DNA of 43,183 nt from Clostridiales bacterium (GTDB taxonomy: Bacteria > Bacillota > Clostridia > Christensenellales > Borkfalkiaceae). Location of the stretch: positions 1 through 43,183 of the forward strand of contig SVIB01000013.1 in assembly GCA_015055505.1 (NCBI GenBank), given 5' to 3'. This document shows positions 22,582-31,737 of the stretch, one piece after another. The position numbers and the translations under genes were made by a program. Numbering within the stretch: the stretch's first letter is position 1; each line of letters begins with the position of its first letter. The notes beneath the pieces were generated by a model. That model was not told the origin of the DNA, did no database searches, and saw nothing but the letters and a program-made list of their open reading frames with translations.

Positions 22582-25500
22582 ATGGACTTATCCGAAAAGA
22601 GATTTGAACAAGATATAGAAAGTTTTTTAATTAGCGAAAAGGGCGGTTACGAGCAGTTTTCTTATCTTAATCCAAACGGACATAGAATACAAAAATACGT
22701 TTACGATAAAGAAAAAGGGCTTTATTTAGAAGTTTTAATCAACTTCATTATGAAAACTCAACCCAAACAATGGGAGCGTTACGTAAAATATTACGGTGAT
22801 GACGCGCCCGAAAAACTTTATCGTAGATTAGAAGACAGTATTGCCGAGCATGGGCTTATTTACGTTTTGAAAAAAGGTATAAACGATATGGGGATTTCCA
22901 TTAAAGTTTGTTATTTTAAGCCCGAATCGGATTTAAACGAAAAGTCAAACGAACTTTATAAAAGTAATATAGTCGGCGTTACACGCCAATTTGCCTATTC
23001 AAAACTTAACAATAATACTATTGACATGGTTTTATCGCTTAACGGTATACCCATAGTTGCCTTAGAACTTAAAAATCAATATAAAGGTCAGTCGGTTGAA
23101 AATGCCGTAGAGCAGTTTAAAAACGATAGAGATCCAAAAGAATTTTGTTTTAGGTTTAACCACCGTTTTTTAGTTTATTTTGCAGTTGACCTTTACGAGG
23201 CGTATATGACTACTCGTTTAGAGGGGCAGTCAACATATTTTATGCCGTTTAACCAAGGCTCGAACGGTGCAGGAAAAACTGGCGGAAAGGGTAACCCAGT
23301 TAACCCCGATGGATATTCAACCGCATATCTTTGGGAAGAAGTTTTGCAAAAGGACAGTCTTTTAGACCTTGTTGAAGGGTTTATTTCTTACGTAAAAGAA
23401 AAAGAAGAGAAAACAAAAAACGGCGTTACAAGGCTTGTAGAAAAGGAGAAACTTATTTTCCCAAGATATCACCAATACGACGTTGTAAAAAAGGTCGTGG
23501 CAGACGTAAAAGCAAACGGCGTAGGCAAAAGTTATCTTATAGAGCATTCAGCAGGTAGTGGTAAGTCTAATTCTATCGCTTGGATAGCGTACCGCTTGGC
23601 GTCGTTACATAATGAAGACAACGAATCTATTTTCGATTCGGTTATCGTCGTAACAAATAGGGTTGTTTTAGATAGTCAATTACAAGACACTATAAACAGT
23701 TTTGATCACGTGCCGGGACTTGTTGAGGCTATTGACGATAAAAAGCGTTCCCGTGGGCTTAAAGACGCTATAAACGATAAAAAACGCATTATAATTTGTA
23801 CGGTACAAAAATTCCTTTTTGCTTATAAAGATTTTGACAGTTTAAAGGGAAGAAAGTTTGCGATTATTATCGACGAGGCGCACCAAGGGCAGTCGGGCGA
23901 AAGTGCTAAAACCTTACGTAAGTCTTTGCTTGATTTAGACAAGGCTGTAAAGATTTACGCCGAAGAAGAGGGAATAGAAGAGAGTGAAGTGGATTTATCT
24001 TCCGATTTGGTTTTGTCTATACTTTCACAAGGTATGCATTCAAATCAATCTTTCTTTGCGTTTACGGCAACGCCTAAAAACAAGACGATTGAACTTTTTG
24101 GAACGTATGACGAAGAATCAAAGAAAATGCGTCCTTTTCACGTGTATTCTATGCGTCAAGCAATAGAAGAAGGGTTTATTTTAGACGTTTTACAAAGTTA
24201 TACTACTATTAAAGAGGCGTTTAAACTCGTTAAAGTTTCGGCGGATAATCCCGAACTTGTCGAAGGCCCTGCGCTAAAAGTTTTAGTTAAGTATTACAAA
24301 GAACACGGACACACCATTTCGGACAAAACCGAAATGATTATGTCTAACTTTTTAGAAAATGGGCGTATTCAAATTAACGGGCAAGGAAAAGCAATGGTAG
24401 TTGCCGATAGCCGTGCAAACGCCGTAAGATATTTCTTTGCTATTAAAGAATATATGAAAGCCCATCCGAAAGAAAGCCAAGGTTGTGGTGTTATGGTTGC
24501 GTTTTCGGGTACTGTCAAACTTGACGGCGTTGAGTATACCGAGGCTATCCTTAACGTTGACGAAAACGGACAAGCAATTACTTCGGATAAAAAGTTTAGA
24601 AAGGCGTTTAGAAGTGACAAGTTTAATATTTTAGTCGTTGCTAACAAATATCAAACGGGCTTTGACGAGCCACTACTTCACTCAATGTACGTTGATAAAA
24701 AGTTAAAGGACGTAAACGCCGTTCAAACTCTTTCAAGACTTAACCGTACTTGTAGAGGTAAAGAATCAACTTTCGTTTTAGACTTTGTAAATACTGATAC
24801 GGACATAAAAAACAGTTTTCAACCCTTCTATGAAACTACTCTTTTAGAGGGTAGAACGGACTTTAACAGAGTGTATGATTTAAGAACGAAAATTAAGCCG
24901 TTTTTACTCTATAATTTTGAGGACGTTGAGAGATATTACGAGTTTATGTCAAAGCATAGCGGAAGTAAGCAAAGCGCGGTTGACATGGGCAAGTTGTGTG
25001 GACTTTTAAAGCCGATAATCGACCGATACGGGGACATTTCGACGGAAGAGGATAAATTCAATTGCCGTATGGCGATTAGAAGTTTTGTTAAGTGTTACGC
25101 CTATATTACGCAACTTACACGCTTTCATGACGAGGAACTTTTCAAAGAGTATGTTTTTTGTGCGAACTTACTAAAACTCTTGCCAAAGCCGGGGCATAAA
25201 AAGCCAGACATAGAAGATAAAATTAAACTTGAATATACCTCACTTAAAGAAACTTTTAACGGTGCGATTATTCTTGATAAAAAGGACGTTGATTTAAAGC
25301 CTTCGGGAGATAAGAATAAAACTAAAGTGCCTAAAAAAGATACTTTGCAAAATATAATTGATAAAGTAAACGAGCGTTTTGACGGTGACTTTAGCGAGGC
25401 TGATAGGGTAATTGTTGAAAGTATTTATCAAATGTTTATGGCAGACAAAGAAGTGAAGAAGTTTAAGCGGTATGCAAAAGACACAACGCCTGAAATGTTT

Positions 25501-25659
25501 GTTAAATCTTTATTTCCAGACAAGTTTAAGGAAATGGCTGTTCAATGTTATACCGAAAATGCAACTTCTTACAAAAAGTTGTTTAGCGATTCGGAATTTT
25601 ATCAAAAAGTAATGGAGTCAATGGCTAAAGAACTCTATAGAAGTTTAAGAAAAGATTAA
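22582..25659 (+). CDS. hsdR: Type I restriction endonuclease subunit
   Basis: A 1025-residue translocase-nuclease. The N-terminal HSDR_N nuclease domain has the PD-(D/E)xK-type signature in IDMVLSLNGIPIVALELKNQ (about residues 147-167). The SF2 motor follows: Walker A EHSAGSGKSNS near residue 323, DEAH in IIIDEAHQGQSGE near 430, TATP in FAFTATPKNKT near 494, and motif VI-like region VNAVQTLSRLNRT. All key residues are intact. Codon use returns to the host pattern, unlike the hsdS/DUF2971 segment before it. AAAGGAG precedes the ATG. With hsdS broken, this subunit is probably idle unless another S protein is supplied. Confidence 0.95.
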   Translation: MDLSEKRFEQDIESFLISEKGGYEQFSYLNPNGHRIQKYVYDKEKGLYLEVLINFIMKTQPKQWERYVKYYGDDAPEKLYRRLEDSIAEHGLIYVLKKGINDMGISIKVCYFKPESDLNEKSNELYKSNIVGVTRQFAYSKLNNNTIDMVLSLNGIPIVALELKNQYKGQSVENAVEQFKNDRDPKEFCFRFNHRFLVYFAVDLYEAYMTTRLEGQSTYFMPFNQGSNGAGKTGGKGNPVNPDGYSTAYLWEEVLQKDSLLDLVEGFISYVKEKEEKTKNGVTRLVEKEKLIFPRYHQYDVVKKVVADVKANGVGKSYLIEHSAGSGKSNSIAWIAYRLASLHNEDNESIFDSVIVVTNRVVLDSQLQDTINSFDHVPGLVEAIDDKKRSRGLKDAINDKKRIIICTVQKFLFAYKDFDSLKGRKFAIIIDEAHQGQSGESAKTLRKSLLDLDKAVKIYAEEEGIEESEVDLSSDLVLSILSQGMHSNQSFFAFTATPKNKTIELFGTYDEESKKMRPFHVYSMRQAIEEGFILDVLQSYTTIKEAFKLVKVSADNPELVEGPALKVLVKYYKEHGHTISDKTEMIMSNFLENGRIQINGQGKAMVVADSRANAVRYFFAIKEYMKAHPKESQGCGVMVAFSGTVKLDGVEYTEAILNVDENGQAITSDKKFRKAFRSDKFNILVVANKYQTGFDEPLLHSMYVDKKLKDVNAVQTLSRLNRTCRGKESTFVLDFVNTDTDIKNSFQPFYETTLLEGRTDFNRVYDLRTKIKPFLLYNFEDVERYYEFMSKHSGSKQSAVDMGKLCGLLKPIIDRYGDISTEEDKFNCRMAIRSFVKCYAYITQLTRFHDEELFKEYVFCANLLKLLPKPGHKKPDIEDKIKLEYTSLKETFNGAIILDKKDVDLKPSGDKNKTKVPKKDTLQNIIDKVNERFDGDFSEADRVIVESIYQMFMADKEVKKFKRYAKDTTPEMFVKSLFPDKFKEMAVQCYTENATSYKKLFSDSEFYQKVMESMAKELYRSLRKD

Positions 25660-25660
25660 A

Positions 25661-25705
25661 AAAGAGCCCGTATGGGTCGATTAGCGACCTATACGGGCTC
25701 TTTTT
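25661..25705 (+). terminator. hsdR terminator carrying the interspersed motif
   Basis: GAGCCCGTATGGGTCG-ATTA-GCGACCTATACGGGCTC plus TTTTT. The upper stem and loop (TATGGGTCGATTAGCGACCTATA, 25671-25693) is a variant of the interspersed motif TATAAGTCGATTATCGAC with matching changes in both arms. Confidence 0.9.
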
Positions 25706-25966
25706 GTGTTTTTTAAGGTTTAAAAAGTTTCTTTACTTACCGTTTAAGAGGTCAAATTATAAGGACAAAAATTGTTAGTTGTAAAACGTTCGGGCATATT
25801 AGAAAATAAGGGATTTTTTATGCGGATTTTTATTTTTTTGCATTAAAACAGTAGAAAGTTCGGGCTTGTTGTGGTATAATTATAGATAACAAAAAATTTC
25901 GTAAACCCTATTTGTTTTTGCGAAAATTCAAAAATCATAGATAAATTAGGCGATTTTAGGTTTTGT
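25706..25966 (+). promoter_or_regulatory. Intergenic region with extended -10 promoter for the trio
   Basis: No gene. TGGTATAAT with TATAAT at 25875-25880 is a good extended -10; the -35 (TAGAAA) is poor. GTTCGGGC occurs twice, at about 25789 and 25858, both upstream of the promoter, and could be a regulator site. The leader from about 25887 to 25966 is AT-rich and lacks a strong ribosome binding site. Confidence 0.5.
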
Positions 25967-27340
25967 ATGAATAATTTGACCGTTAGACAATTAAATATTA
26001 TCGTTGAGAATTATTCAATTCGTTTACCTCTGCAACGTGATAGGGTAGCGACTGAAGTTATTGCAGTCCGCGCGCCCTCTCTTTTAGCGTACGCTTGCGA
26101 CGAGTTTTTAAACGACGAAGAAATTGCCACTCTTGCAGTAAAAGCGGACGGTCAAAGTCTTAGATTTTTCACTGAAAAGATACGCTCAAATGCTAAAATC
26201 GTCCGTTTAGCCGTCGAGAATTTTTGTAAAAGTTTTGCCTTTGCGCTTGGCGAGGCTCGGAAAGACGTTGACGTTGCCAAAGCGGTTGCTCGCCGTGGCG
26301 GAGATACGATTTCACTTCTTGATAAAAAGTTTTTGGCAAGTTGCGAGATTGCAAAAATTGCGTTGGAGAGGAATCCGCGCGCTCTCGAATATTTTGCCGA
26401 AAGCGTTAGAAGTGACGAAAACACCGTGCTTTACGCACTTTCAAAAGACCGAACGACGGTGGAATTTGTTGCCGACGGAGCGTTTAGAAACAAACGCATT
26501 TTTGAAAAAACGCTTAGAATTGAAAACGGCAAAATTGCACCGAGTATGCTTAGCGCAAAAACTCCGCAAGGTGTTTTCGACCGCATTGAAGAATTGGGAA
26601 TTTTCTTTAATTTAGCAACTCAAAACCTTGACCTTTTTACTCTTGATAGGGATAAACTTGCCGTATGTCTTAAATGCGGAGTGGGAAACATTTTAAAAAA
26701 GGGCGAACTTTTACGAAAATATATAGTAGCCGAAGATAGGGAAATTGTGCAAATTTTATTAGAAAAAACTCAAATTTCTCCTAAAATATTGATGGAAGAG
26801 GTAAAATTTGCCTCGCAAAACAAAAAAATCCGCATATTGCCCTTACTTTTAAAGGCTACGGGCGGAATAAACGCAAACGCCGTGCGAAAAAAGGACGAAA
26901 GAATGTATTTTTTGCGCTCGTTAAGACGAAAATCGCCCACGGCAATCATTCGTTTTAAGGAAAATTATAAAGACTATTTACAAGATAGCGAAGTCGTTTT
27001 TTCGGCTGCGACGGCGGACGGAACTGTTTTAAAAACTTTAATTAATACCGAATATATAAAAGACGAAAATTTTGTAACTGAATGTTTAAGAAGTTACACC
27101 GTTAAAAACAGTGACGGCGCGCTTTTAGACGGGCTTAATTTAACTCTTACCGACGGTCAAGCCAAAATTGCCTGCGAAAAAGACGGAAGAAATTATTTTT
27201 TCCTTACCGAAGAGCAAAGGGAAAGTGTTGAACTTGCCGTGGTTGCCGTGCGTTCAAACGAGGCTGTTTACGATAGGCTTTCGGCTCGTTTACAAGCCGA
27301 CGCGCAAGTTAAGAAGGAGCGTAATCTATGGATAAGATAA
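25967..27340 (+). CDS. Alpha-helical repeat protein (DUF4116-like), first gene of a MoxR/vWA trio
   Basis: 457 residues, soluble, almost wholly helical. Repeats of about 23-25 residues follow the pattern D.ev..aAv..n...l.fa...: DEEIATLAVKADGQSLRFF, NAKIVRLAVENFCKSFAFA, SCEIAKIALERNPRALEYF, DENTVLYALSKDRTTVEFV. This resembles DUF4116-type repeats. A second repeat region follows after residue 330. It overlaps the next gene by 13 bases. The solenoid probably provides the recognition or scaffold part for the MoxR/vWA pair. A function cannot be stated. Confidence 0.65.
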   Translation: MNNLTVRQLNIIVENYSIRLPLQRDRVATEVIAVRAPSLLAYACDEFLNDEEIATLAVKADGQSLRFFTEKIRSNAKIVRLAVENFCKSFAFALGEARKDVDVAKAVARRGGDTISLLDKKFLASCEIAKIALERNPRALEYFAESVRSDENTVLYALSKDRTTVEFVADGAFRNKRIFEKTLRIENGKIAPSMLSAKTPQGVFDRIEELGIFFNLATQNLDLFTLDRDKLAVCLKCGVGNILKKGELLRKYIVAEDREIVQILLEKTQISPKILMEEVKFASQNKKIRILPLLLKATGGINANAVRKKDERMYFLRSLRRKSPTAIIRFKENYKDYLQDSEVVFSAATADGTVLKTLINTEYIKDENFVTECLRSYTVKNSDGALLDGLNLTLTDGQAKIACEKDGRNYFFLTEEQRESVELAVVAVRSNEAVYDRLSARLQADAQVKKERNLWIR

Positions 27341-28614
27341 CTCTTTCAAACGAAATTTTAAGTGCATGCGCCAAAAGTCTTTGCTCGGAGTTTATATATT
27401 TTGCTTACCCAATAGGACGGCTTAACCCAAAGAGCAAGGAGCATTTAAAAACGGTATGCACGAACGGTGAAGGCGGGTATTTTTCACCCGAAAAAGTGTG
27501 CGAACTTACTGCGCTTGGGCGTATGGACGAGGTCAAGGGCGAGATACTGCATTTGCTTATGCACTGCATATTTTTACATCCTTTCAAGCAGACTAAAAAC
27601 GCCCAAAATTACGGCTTAGCGTGTGATATTACGGTCGGGTATATTTTGGACGGGCTACAATATCCGTTTGGAGATAAACTGTACAAAATCAAGAGAAAAG
27701 CCGTCTATAAGTCGATTATCGACCGTTTTGGCGGTATAAACGACAACTTTACTCAAAAGTTTGCCGAAAATCTCACGCGAGAGGAAACGGACGAAATGAA
27801 GAGGATATTCACCGTTTGCGACCACTCGCCGTGGTATCCAAGCAGTGCCAACGACGAAACGGCGAGCGCTACAGTAAACCTCAATTTAGGCGACGGCGGA
27901 GAAGAGATTGAAAGCCTTGCCGAGGGGTGGTCTGCTATTGCTCGAAATCTTTTACCGCAAATAGGAAAACTCAATCCCGATTTAAAGAGGGTTATTACCG
28001 TTGCGGTCGGCGGAGATGGGGAATACAAGTCGTTTTTAAGGAGTTTTATCCGCAAACGGGAGCGCATAAAGGCGAGCGAGGACGAATTCGATTATATCTT
28101 TTATAAATTAGGGCTTGACCTTTATAAAAACGTTCCTTTAATTGAAAATCTCGAATACAGCGACGCGAGAAATTACGCTGAAATCGTAATTGCGATAGAC
28201 ACTTCGGGCAGTACCGACGGCGAGCCCATCAAAAAACTTTTAAAAGAGGTTTTTGGACTTATAAAGAGTATGGAAACGACTAGCGAAAGGTATAAACTGC
28301 GTATTATTCAATGCGATTTAAAGGTGCAAAAAGAGGACGTTGTAGTAGGCTCGGAGGAGTTTTCCGCGCTTATGGAAAATTACCGATTATACGGTGGCGG
28401 TGGAACTGATTTCCGTCCCGTTTTTAATAGGCTTACCGACCTTAAAAGAAAAGGCGAAAAGATTGAGGGGCTTATTTATTTTACTGACGGAATGGGTGTT
28501 TATCCCAAGGAAGTTCCGCCGTTTAAGACTTGTTTTGTTATTTTAGGCGACGGCGAGGGAGTGGAAGTTCCGCATTTCGCTTACAAAATAAACGTAGAGG
28601 AGGATTTACTGTGA
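27328..28614 (+). CDS. DUF2201-type putative metallopeptidase/vWA protein
   Basis: 428 residues. The N-terminal domain resembles DUF2201_N, with EILHLLMHCIFLHPF near residue 75; the metallopeptidase HExxH is altered to HLLMH, so a zinc site is uncertain. The C-terminal half is a von Willebrand factor A domain: MIDAS DTSGS near residue 291, GGGGTDFRPVF near residue 354 (the conserved Thr), and FTDGMG. The DUF2201-MoxR pairing is recurrent in bacteria. A MIDAS domain next to a MoxR ATPase suggests metal-dependent cofactor or complex remodelling. The last codon overlaps the MoxR GTG start (GTGA, 28611-28614). Confidence 0.8.
   Translation: MDKITLSNEILSACAKSLCSEFIYFAYPIGRLNPKSKEHLKTVCTNGEGGYFSPEKVCELTALGRMDEVKGEILHLLMHCIFLHPFKQTKNAQNYGLACDITVGYILDGLQYPFGDKLYKIKRKAVYKSIIDRFGGINDNFTQKFAENLTREETDEMKRIFTVCDHSPWYPSSANDETASATVNLNLGDGGEEIESLAEGWSAIARNLLPQIGKLNPDLKRVITVAVGGDGEYKSFLRSFIRKRERIKASEDEFDYIFYKLGLDLYKNVPLIENLEYSDARNYAEIVIAIDTSGSTDGEPIKKLLKEVFGLIKSMETTSERYKLRIIQCDLKVQKEDVVVGSEEFSALMENYRLYGGGGTDFRPVFNRLTDLKRKGEKIEGLIYFTDGMGVYPKEVPPFKTCFVILGDGEGVEVPHFAYKINVEEDLL
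27707..27718 (+). repeat. Interspersed motif copy inside the vWA gene
   Basis: ATAAGTCGATTA within TCTATAAGTCGATTATCGAC (27704-27723), coding YKSIID. Confidence 0.75.
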
Positions 28615-30026
28615 ATATTCTCGAAGCAAAAAACGAAATAAAAAACACTATTAGAATATATCTTGAAAAGGACGAGCACGGCAGTTACGTCATAAGTGAA
28701 GAGCGCCAACGCCCCGTGCTTTTAATCGGCGCGCCCGGTATCGGTAAAACTGCGATTATGAGTAAAATTGCCGAGGAATTAGGGGTGGGGTATATAGGTT
28801 ATACGATAACTCACCATACGAGGCAGTCGGCAATAGGGTTGCCGTTTATATCCAAAAAAGTGTACGGCGGAAAGGAGTATTCGGTTACCGAGTACACTAT
28901 GAGCGAGATTGTTGCATCCGTTTACGAGGCGATAGAAAAGCAAGGCAAAAGCGAGGGAATTTTGTTCATTGACGAAATTAACTGCGTTTCCGAAACCTTA
29001 GCGCCTGCAATGCTTGAACTGTTGCAAAGAAAAAAATTCGGTCCGCATAAAATTCCCGACGGATGGATTTTGACGGCGGCGGGCAATCCCGAAGAATACA
29101 ATAAATCGGTAAACGAACTTGACATGGTAACGCTTGACCGTGTGAAAAAGATAGTCGTCGAGCCCGATTACGATGCGTTTAAGGTGTACGCGTATAACAG
29201 TTCGATTCACGATGCGGTAATATCTTTTTTGTCGCTTAACAATCAGTATTTGTTTAAAGCCGAAAGGGGTGTTTCCGGATTTAGTTTTGTAACGCCGAGA
29301 GGCTGGGAAGATTTATCTACCGCAATAAAAGAGTATGAAAAACTTTCTATAGACGTCACCGAGCAGTTTGTTTCGCAGTACGTTCAATACCCTCAAGCGG
29401 CGGCGGAATTTATGAGATATTACAAAATTTTCTCAAGATTTGAACAACTTAAATCGAGTGAAAAAATTGAGAACGGCGAAAAGGTAGAGGCGGACTTTAC
29501 AAACGAGAATTTCGAGGTAAGGTTTGCAATCGCCGAGATTTTAAGGGCGAAGGCAGTAAAAATAGCCGAAAAAGCGTCGTATAAAATCGAGGCTAAAAAA
29601 TACTTAGAAAGCGTTTTGAAAAATGCCGAAAAGGATGATAAAATACTTGTGTTAGAGTGTGAAAATCTAATTAGGAATATGGGCGGAAACAAGTGGAACA
29701 GATACAAAAAGTCTGCCTATAAGCCGATTATCGGCATTTTAGAAAGCGCAAACTCAAATAATGAGGCTGAAAAATTTGCAATCGAGTGTGACGAATACGC
29801 TAAAAAGGCGGTATGGCAAATTACAAACGTGTTTAAGTTTGCGGTTGAGTCTTTGGGTAAAGGTCAAGAGACGTCGTCGGCTGTATCGGGAATGATTGCG
29901 AACGAGCATTTTATAACCCTTATAAGCGAAACGGATTGGCAACAGTTGTATGAAATTACTGCCGAACTTAGTATTGACGAGGACAAAAGTTTGCAGGAAA
30001 GAGCAAAAAAAGTGATAAAAGGATAG
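28611..30026 (+). CDS. MoxR-type AAA+ ATPase
   Basis: 471 residues from GTG 28611, preceded by GAGGAGG; the open frame back to 28530 overlaps the vWA gene and is not used. Walker A is GAPGIGKTA near residue 40, Walker B is ILFIDEIN near residue 120, sensor 1 is AAGNPEEYN, and an arginine-containing segment follows (DRVKKIVVEPDY). The C-terminal 230 residues are helical and specific to this subgroup. MoxR ATPases act as chaperone-like remodellers with vWA partners. The gene is directly coupled to the vWA gene. An ABC exporter starts 4 bases after its stop and may share the transcript. Confidence 0.88.
   Translation: MNILEAKNEIKNTIRIYLEKDEHGSYVISEERQRPVLLIGAPGIGKTAIMSKIAEELGVGYIGYTITHHTRQSAIGLPFISKKVYGGKEYSVTEYTMSEIVASVYEAIEKQGKSEGILFIDEINCVSETLAPAMLELLQRKKFGPHKIPDGWILTAAGNPEEYNKSVNELDMVTLDRVKKIVVEPDYDAFKVYAYNSSIHDAVISFLSLNNQYLFKAERGVSGFSFVTPRGWEDLSTAIKEYEKLSIDVTEQFVSQYVQYPQAAAEFMRYYKIFSRFEQLKSSEKIENGEKVEADFTNENFEVRFAIAEILRAKAVKIAEKASYKIEAKKYLESVLKNAEKDDKILVLECENLIRNMGGNKWNRYKKSAYKPIIGILESANSNNEAEKFAIECDEYAKKAVWQITNVFKFAVESLGKGQETSSAVSGMIANEHFITLISETDWQQLYEITAELSIDEDKSLQERAKKVIKG
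29719..29730 (+). repeat. Interspersed motif copy, C variant, inside the MoxR gene
   Basis: ATAAGCCGATTA within GCCTATAAGCCGATTATCGG. The T-to-C change in the first arm is matched by A-to-G in the second (GCCGAT/ATCGGC instead of GTCGAT/ATCGAC). Codes YKPIIG. Confidence 0.75.
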
Positions 30027-30030
30027 GCGT

Positions 30031-31737
30031 ATGAAAAAGGCGTTTAGTTATTTTGCTCCTTATAAAAAAGAGTGCGTTTTAGCCCCTCTTTTAAAACTTT
30101 TGGAGGCGTTACTTGAACTGTTTATTCCTATTTTAGTAGCCGATATAATCGACCGAGGGGTAAACGGCGGAGATAAAACGGTTATACTTACCGATATTTT
30201 AATAATGGTAGGTTTAGGAATTTTAGGGCTTGCATTTTCTATTTGCGGACAGTATTTTTCGGCAAAAGCCGCCGTTGGATTTTCAAGCGGAATAAGGAGT
30301 GACCTTTACAAAAAACTGTTAAAACTTCCGCTTACCGAAACTGATAAACTTGGCTCTGCTAAGATGATAACGAGAATGACGAGCGACGTTGGAAAGGTGC
30401 AAAGCGGAGTAAATCTTGCGCTTAGATTACTTTTAAGGTCGCCTTTCGTCGTAATGGGCGCTTTTGTTGCCTCGTTTATAATTGATAAAAAGATTTCGAT
30501 TATTTTTGCAGTAGCAATTTTAATTTTGGCGATTATTGTAGCAGTCATAATGAAAATTACTATGCCTATGCATTCTAAGTCGCAAAAACTGCTTGACGAC
30601 GTAGGGCTTACCGCAAGGGAAAATCTTACGGGCGTTAGAGTTATAAGGGCTTTCGGCGGAGAGGACGAGGAAGTTGAAAGGTACGAAAAAGAGAATTCGG
30701 CTCTTGAAAAATTTCAAGTAAAAGCAGGGTGGATTTCCTCACTCCTAAACCCTATGACCTTCGTCGTCGTAAATATCGCAATAGTTGTGCTTTTGTATTT
30801 CGGCGGTGTAGAGGTAGAGGTTGGAATTTTGTCACAAGGGGCGATAATCGCCTTATACGACTACTTATCGCAAATATTAGTCGAACTTATCAAGTTTGCA
30901 AACCTCGTAGTTTCCATTTCTAAAGCGCTTGCGTCGGGGAAGAGAATTACTGATATTTTGGAAACCGAAGAGGAAAAACTTGAACCTAATAAAGAGGACA
31001 AAAACACTTCCTTTATAGAGTATAAGGGAGTGTGTTCTTCTTACGGTGGCGGAGAGGTTTTAACCGATATAAACTTAAAGATAGAAAGAGGGCAGACGGT
31101 AGGCGTGATAGGTGGAACGGGCAGTGGAAAATCTACTCTTATCAATCTTTTAACCGGTATATATAAGCCTACGAAAGGGGTTATATATTTAGACGGAAAA
31201 GACGTAAATTCTTATACTAACGAGCAACTTTCTCAAAAGGTAGCGGTGGCACTGCAAAAGCCGACTCTTTTTAAGGGCACTATAAAAAGTAATATATTAT
31301 TAGGAAAAGAAAACGCAACCGATAAAGAGATTTTGAAAGCAATAGAAGTTGCGCAAGCCGAAAACGTAATAAGCGTAAAGGAAGACGGTATAAATTCGGT
31401 TGTGGAACAGGGCGGAAGAAATTTTTCGGGCGGGCAAAGACAAAGGCTTTCGCTTGCAAGGGCTATCGTAAAAAATTCCGCCGTGCTCGTTTTAGACGAT
31501 TCTTCCTCGGCGCTTGATTTTGTTACCGACTTAAATTTAAGAAGAGCGCTAAAAAATCAAGAGGGCGACCAAACGGTAATTATCATATCTCAAAGAACGG
31601 CGTCTATAAAAGACGCAGATAAAATTATCGTATTAGACGACGGCGAAATAGTCGGCGAGGGAACTCACCAATACCTCTATCAAAACTGCGAGGTTTACCG
31701 AGAAATCGAGGACTCGCAAAAGGGGGGAGAACAATGA
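30031..31737 (+). CDS. ABC exporter half-transporter with degenerate ATP site
   Basis: 568 residues: six-helix type I exporter domain (1-320) fused to an ATPase (about 335-568). Walker A is GGTGSGKST near residue 362 and the signature is intact (FSGGQRQR). Walker B ends DDSS rather than DEAT (VLVLDDSSSALD), so the catalytic Glu is Asp, and the switch His is Gln (IISQRTAS). These are marks of the inactive site in heterodimeric exporters such as TM287/288 and BmrCD. The next gene overlaps by 4 bases and supplies the partner. Substrate unknown, probably a drug, lipid or peptide. Confidence 0.92.
   Translation: MKKAFSYFAPYKKECVLAPLLKLLEALLELFIPILVADIIDRGVNGGDKTVILTDILIMVGLGILGLAFSICGQYFSAKAAVGFSSGIRSDLYKKLLKLPLTETDKLGSAKMITRMTSDVGKVQSGVNLALRLLLRSPFVVMGAFVASFIIDKKISIIFAVAILILAIIVAVIMKITMPMHSKSQKLLDDVGLTARENLTGVRVIRAFGGEDEEVERYEKENSALEKFQVKAGWISSLLNPMTFVVVNIAIVVLLYFGGVEVEVGILSQGAIIALYDYLSQILVELIKFANLVVSISKALASGKRITDILETEEEKLEPNKEDKNTSFIEYKGVCSSYGGGEVLTDINLKIERGQTVGVIGGTGSGKSTLINLLTGIYKPTKGVIYLDGKDVNSYTNEQLSQKVAVALQKPTLFKGTIKSNILLGKENATDKEILKAIEVAQAENVISVKEDGINSVVEQGGRNFSGGQRQRLSLARAIVKNSAVLVLDDSSSALDFVTDLNLRRALKNQEGDQTVIIISQRTASIKDADKIIVLDDGEIVGEGTHQYLYQNCEVYREIEDSQKGGEQ

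Noticed and set aside
27550..27580. Active zinc protease in the DUF2201 protein
   Set aside because: The motif reads HLLMH without the catalytic Glu, so proteolysis cannot be claimed.
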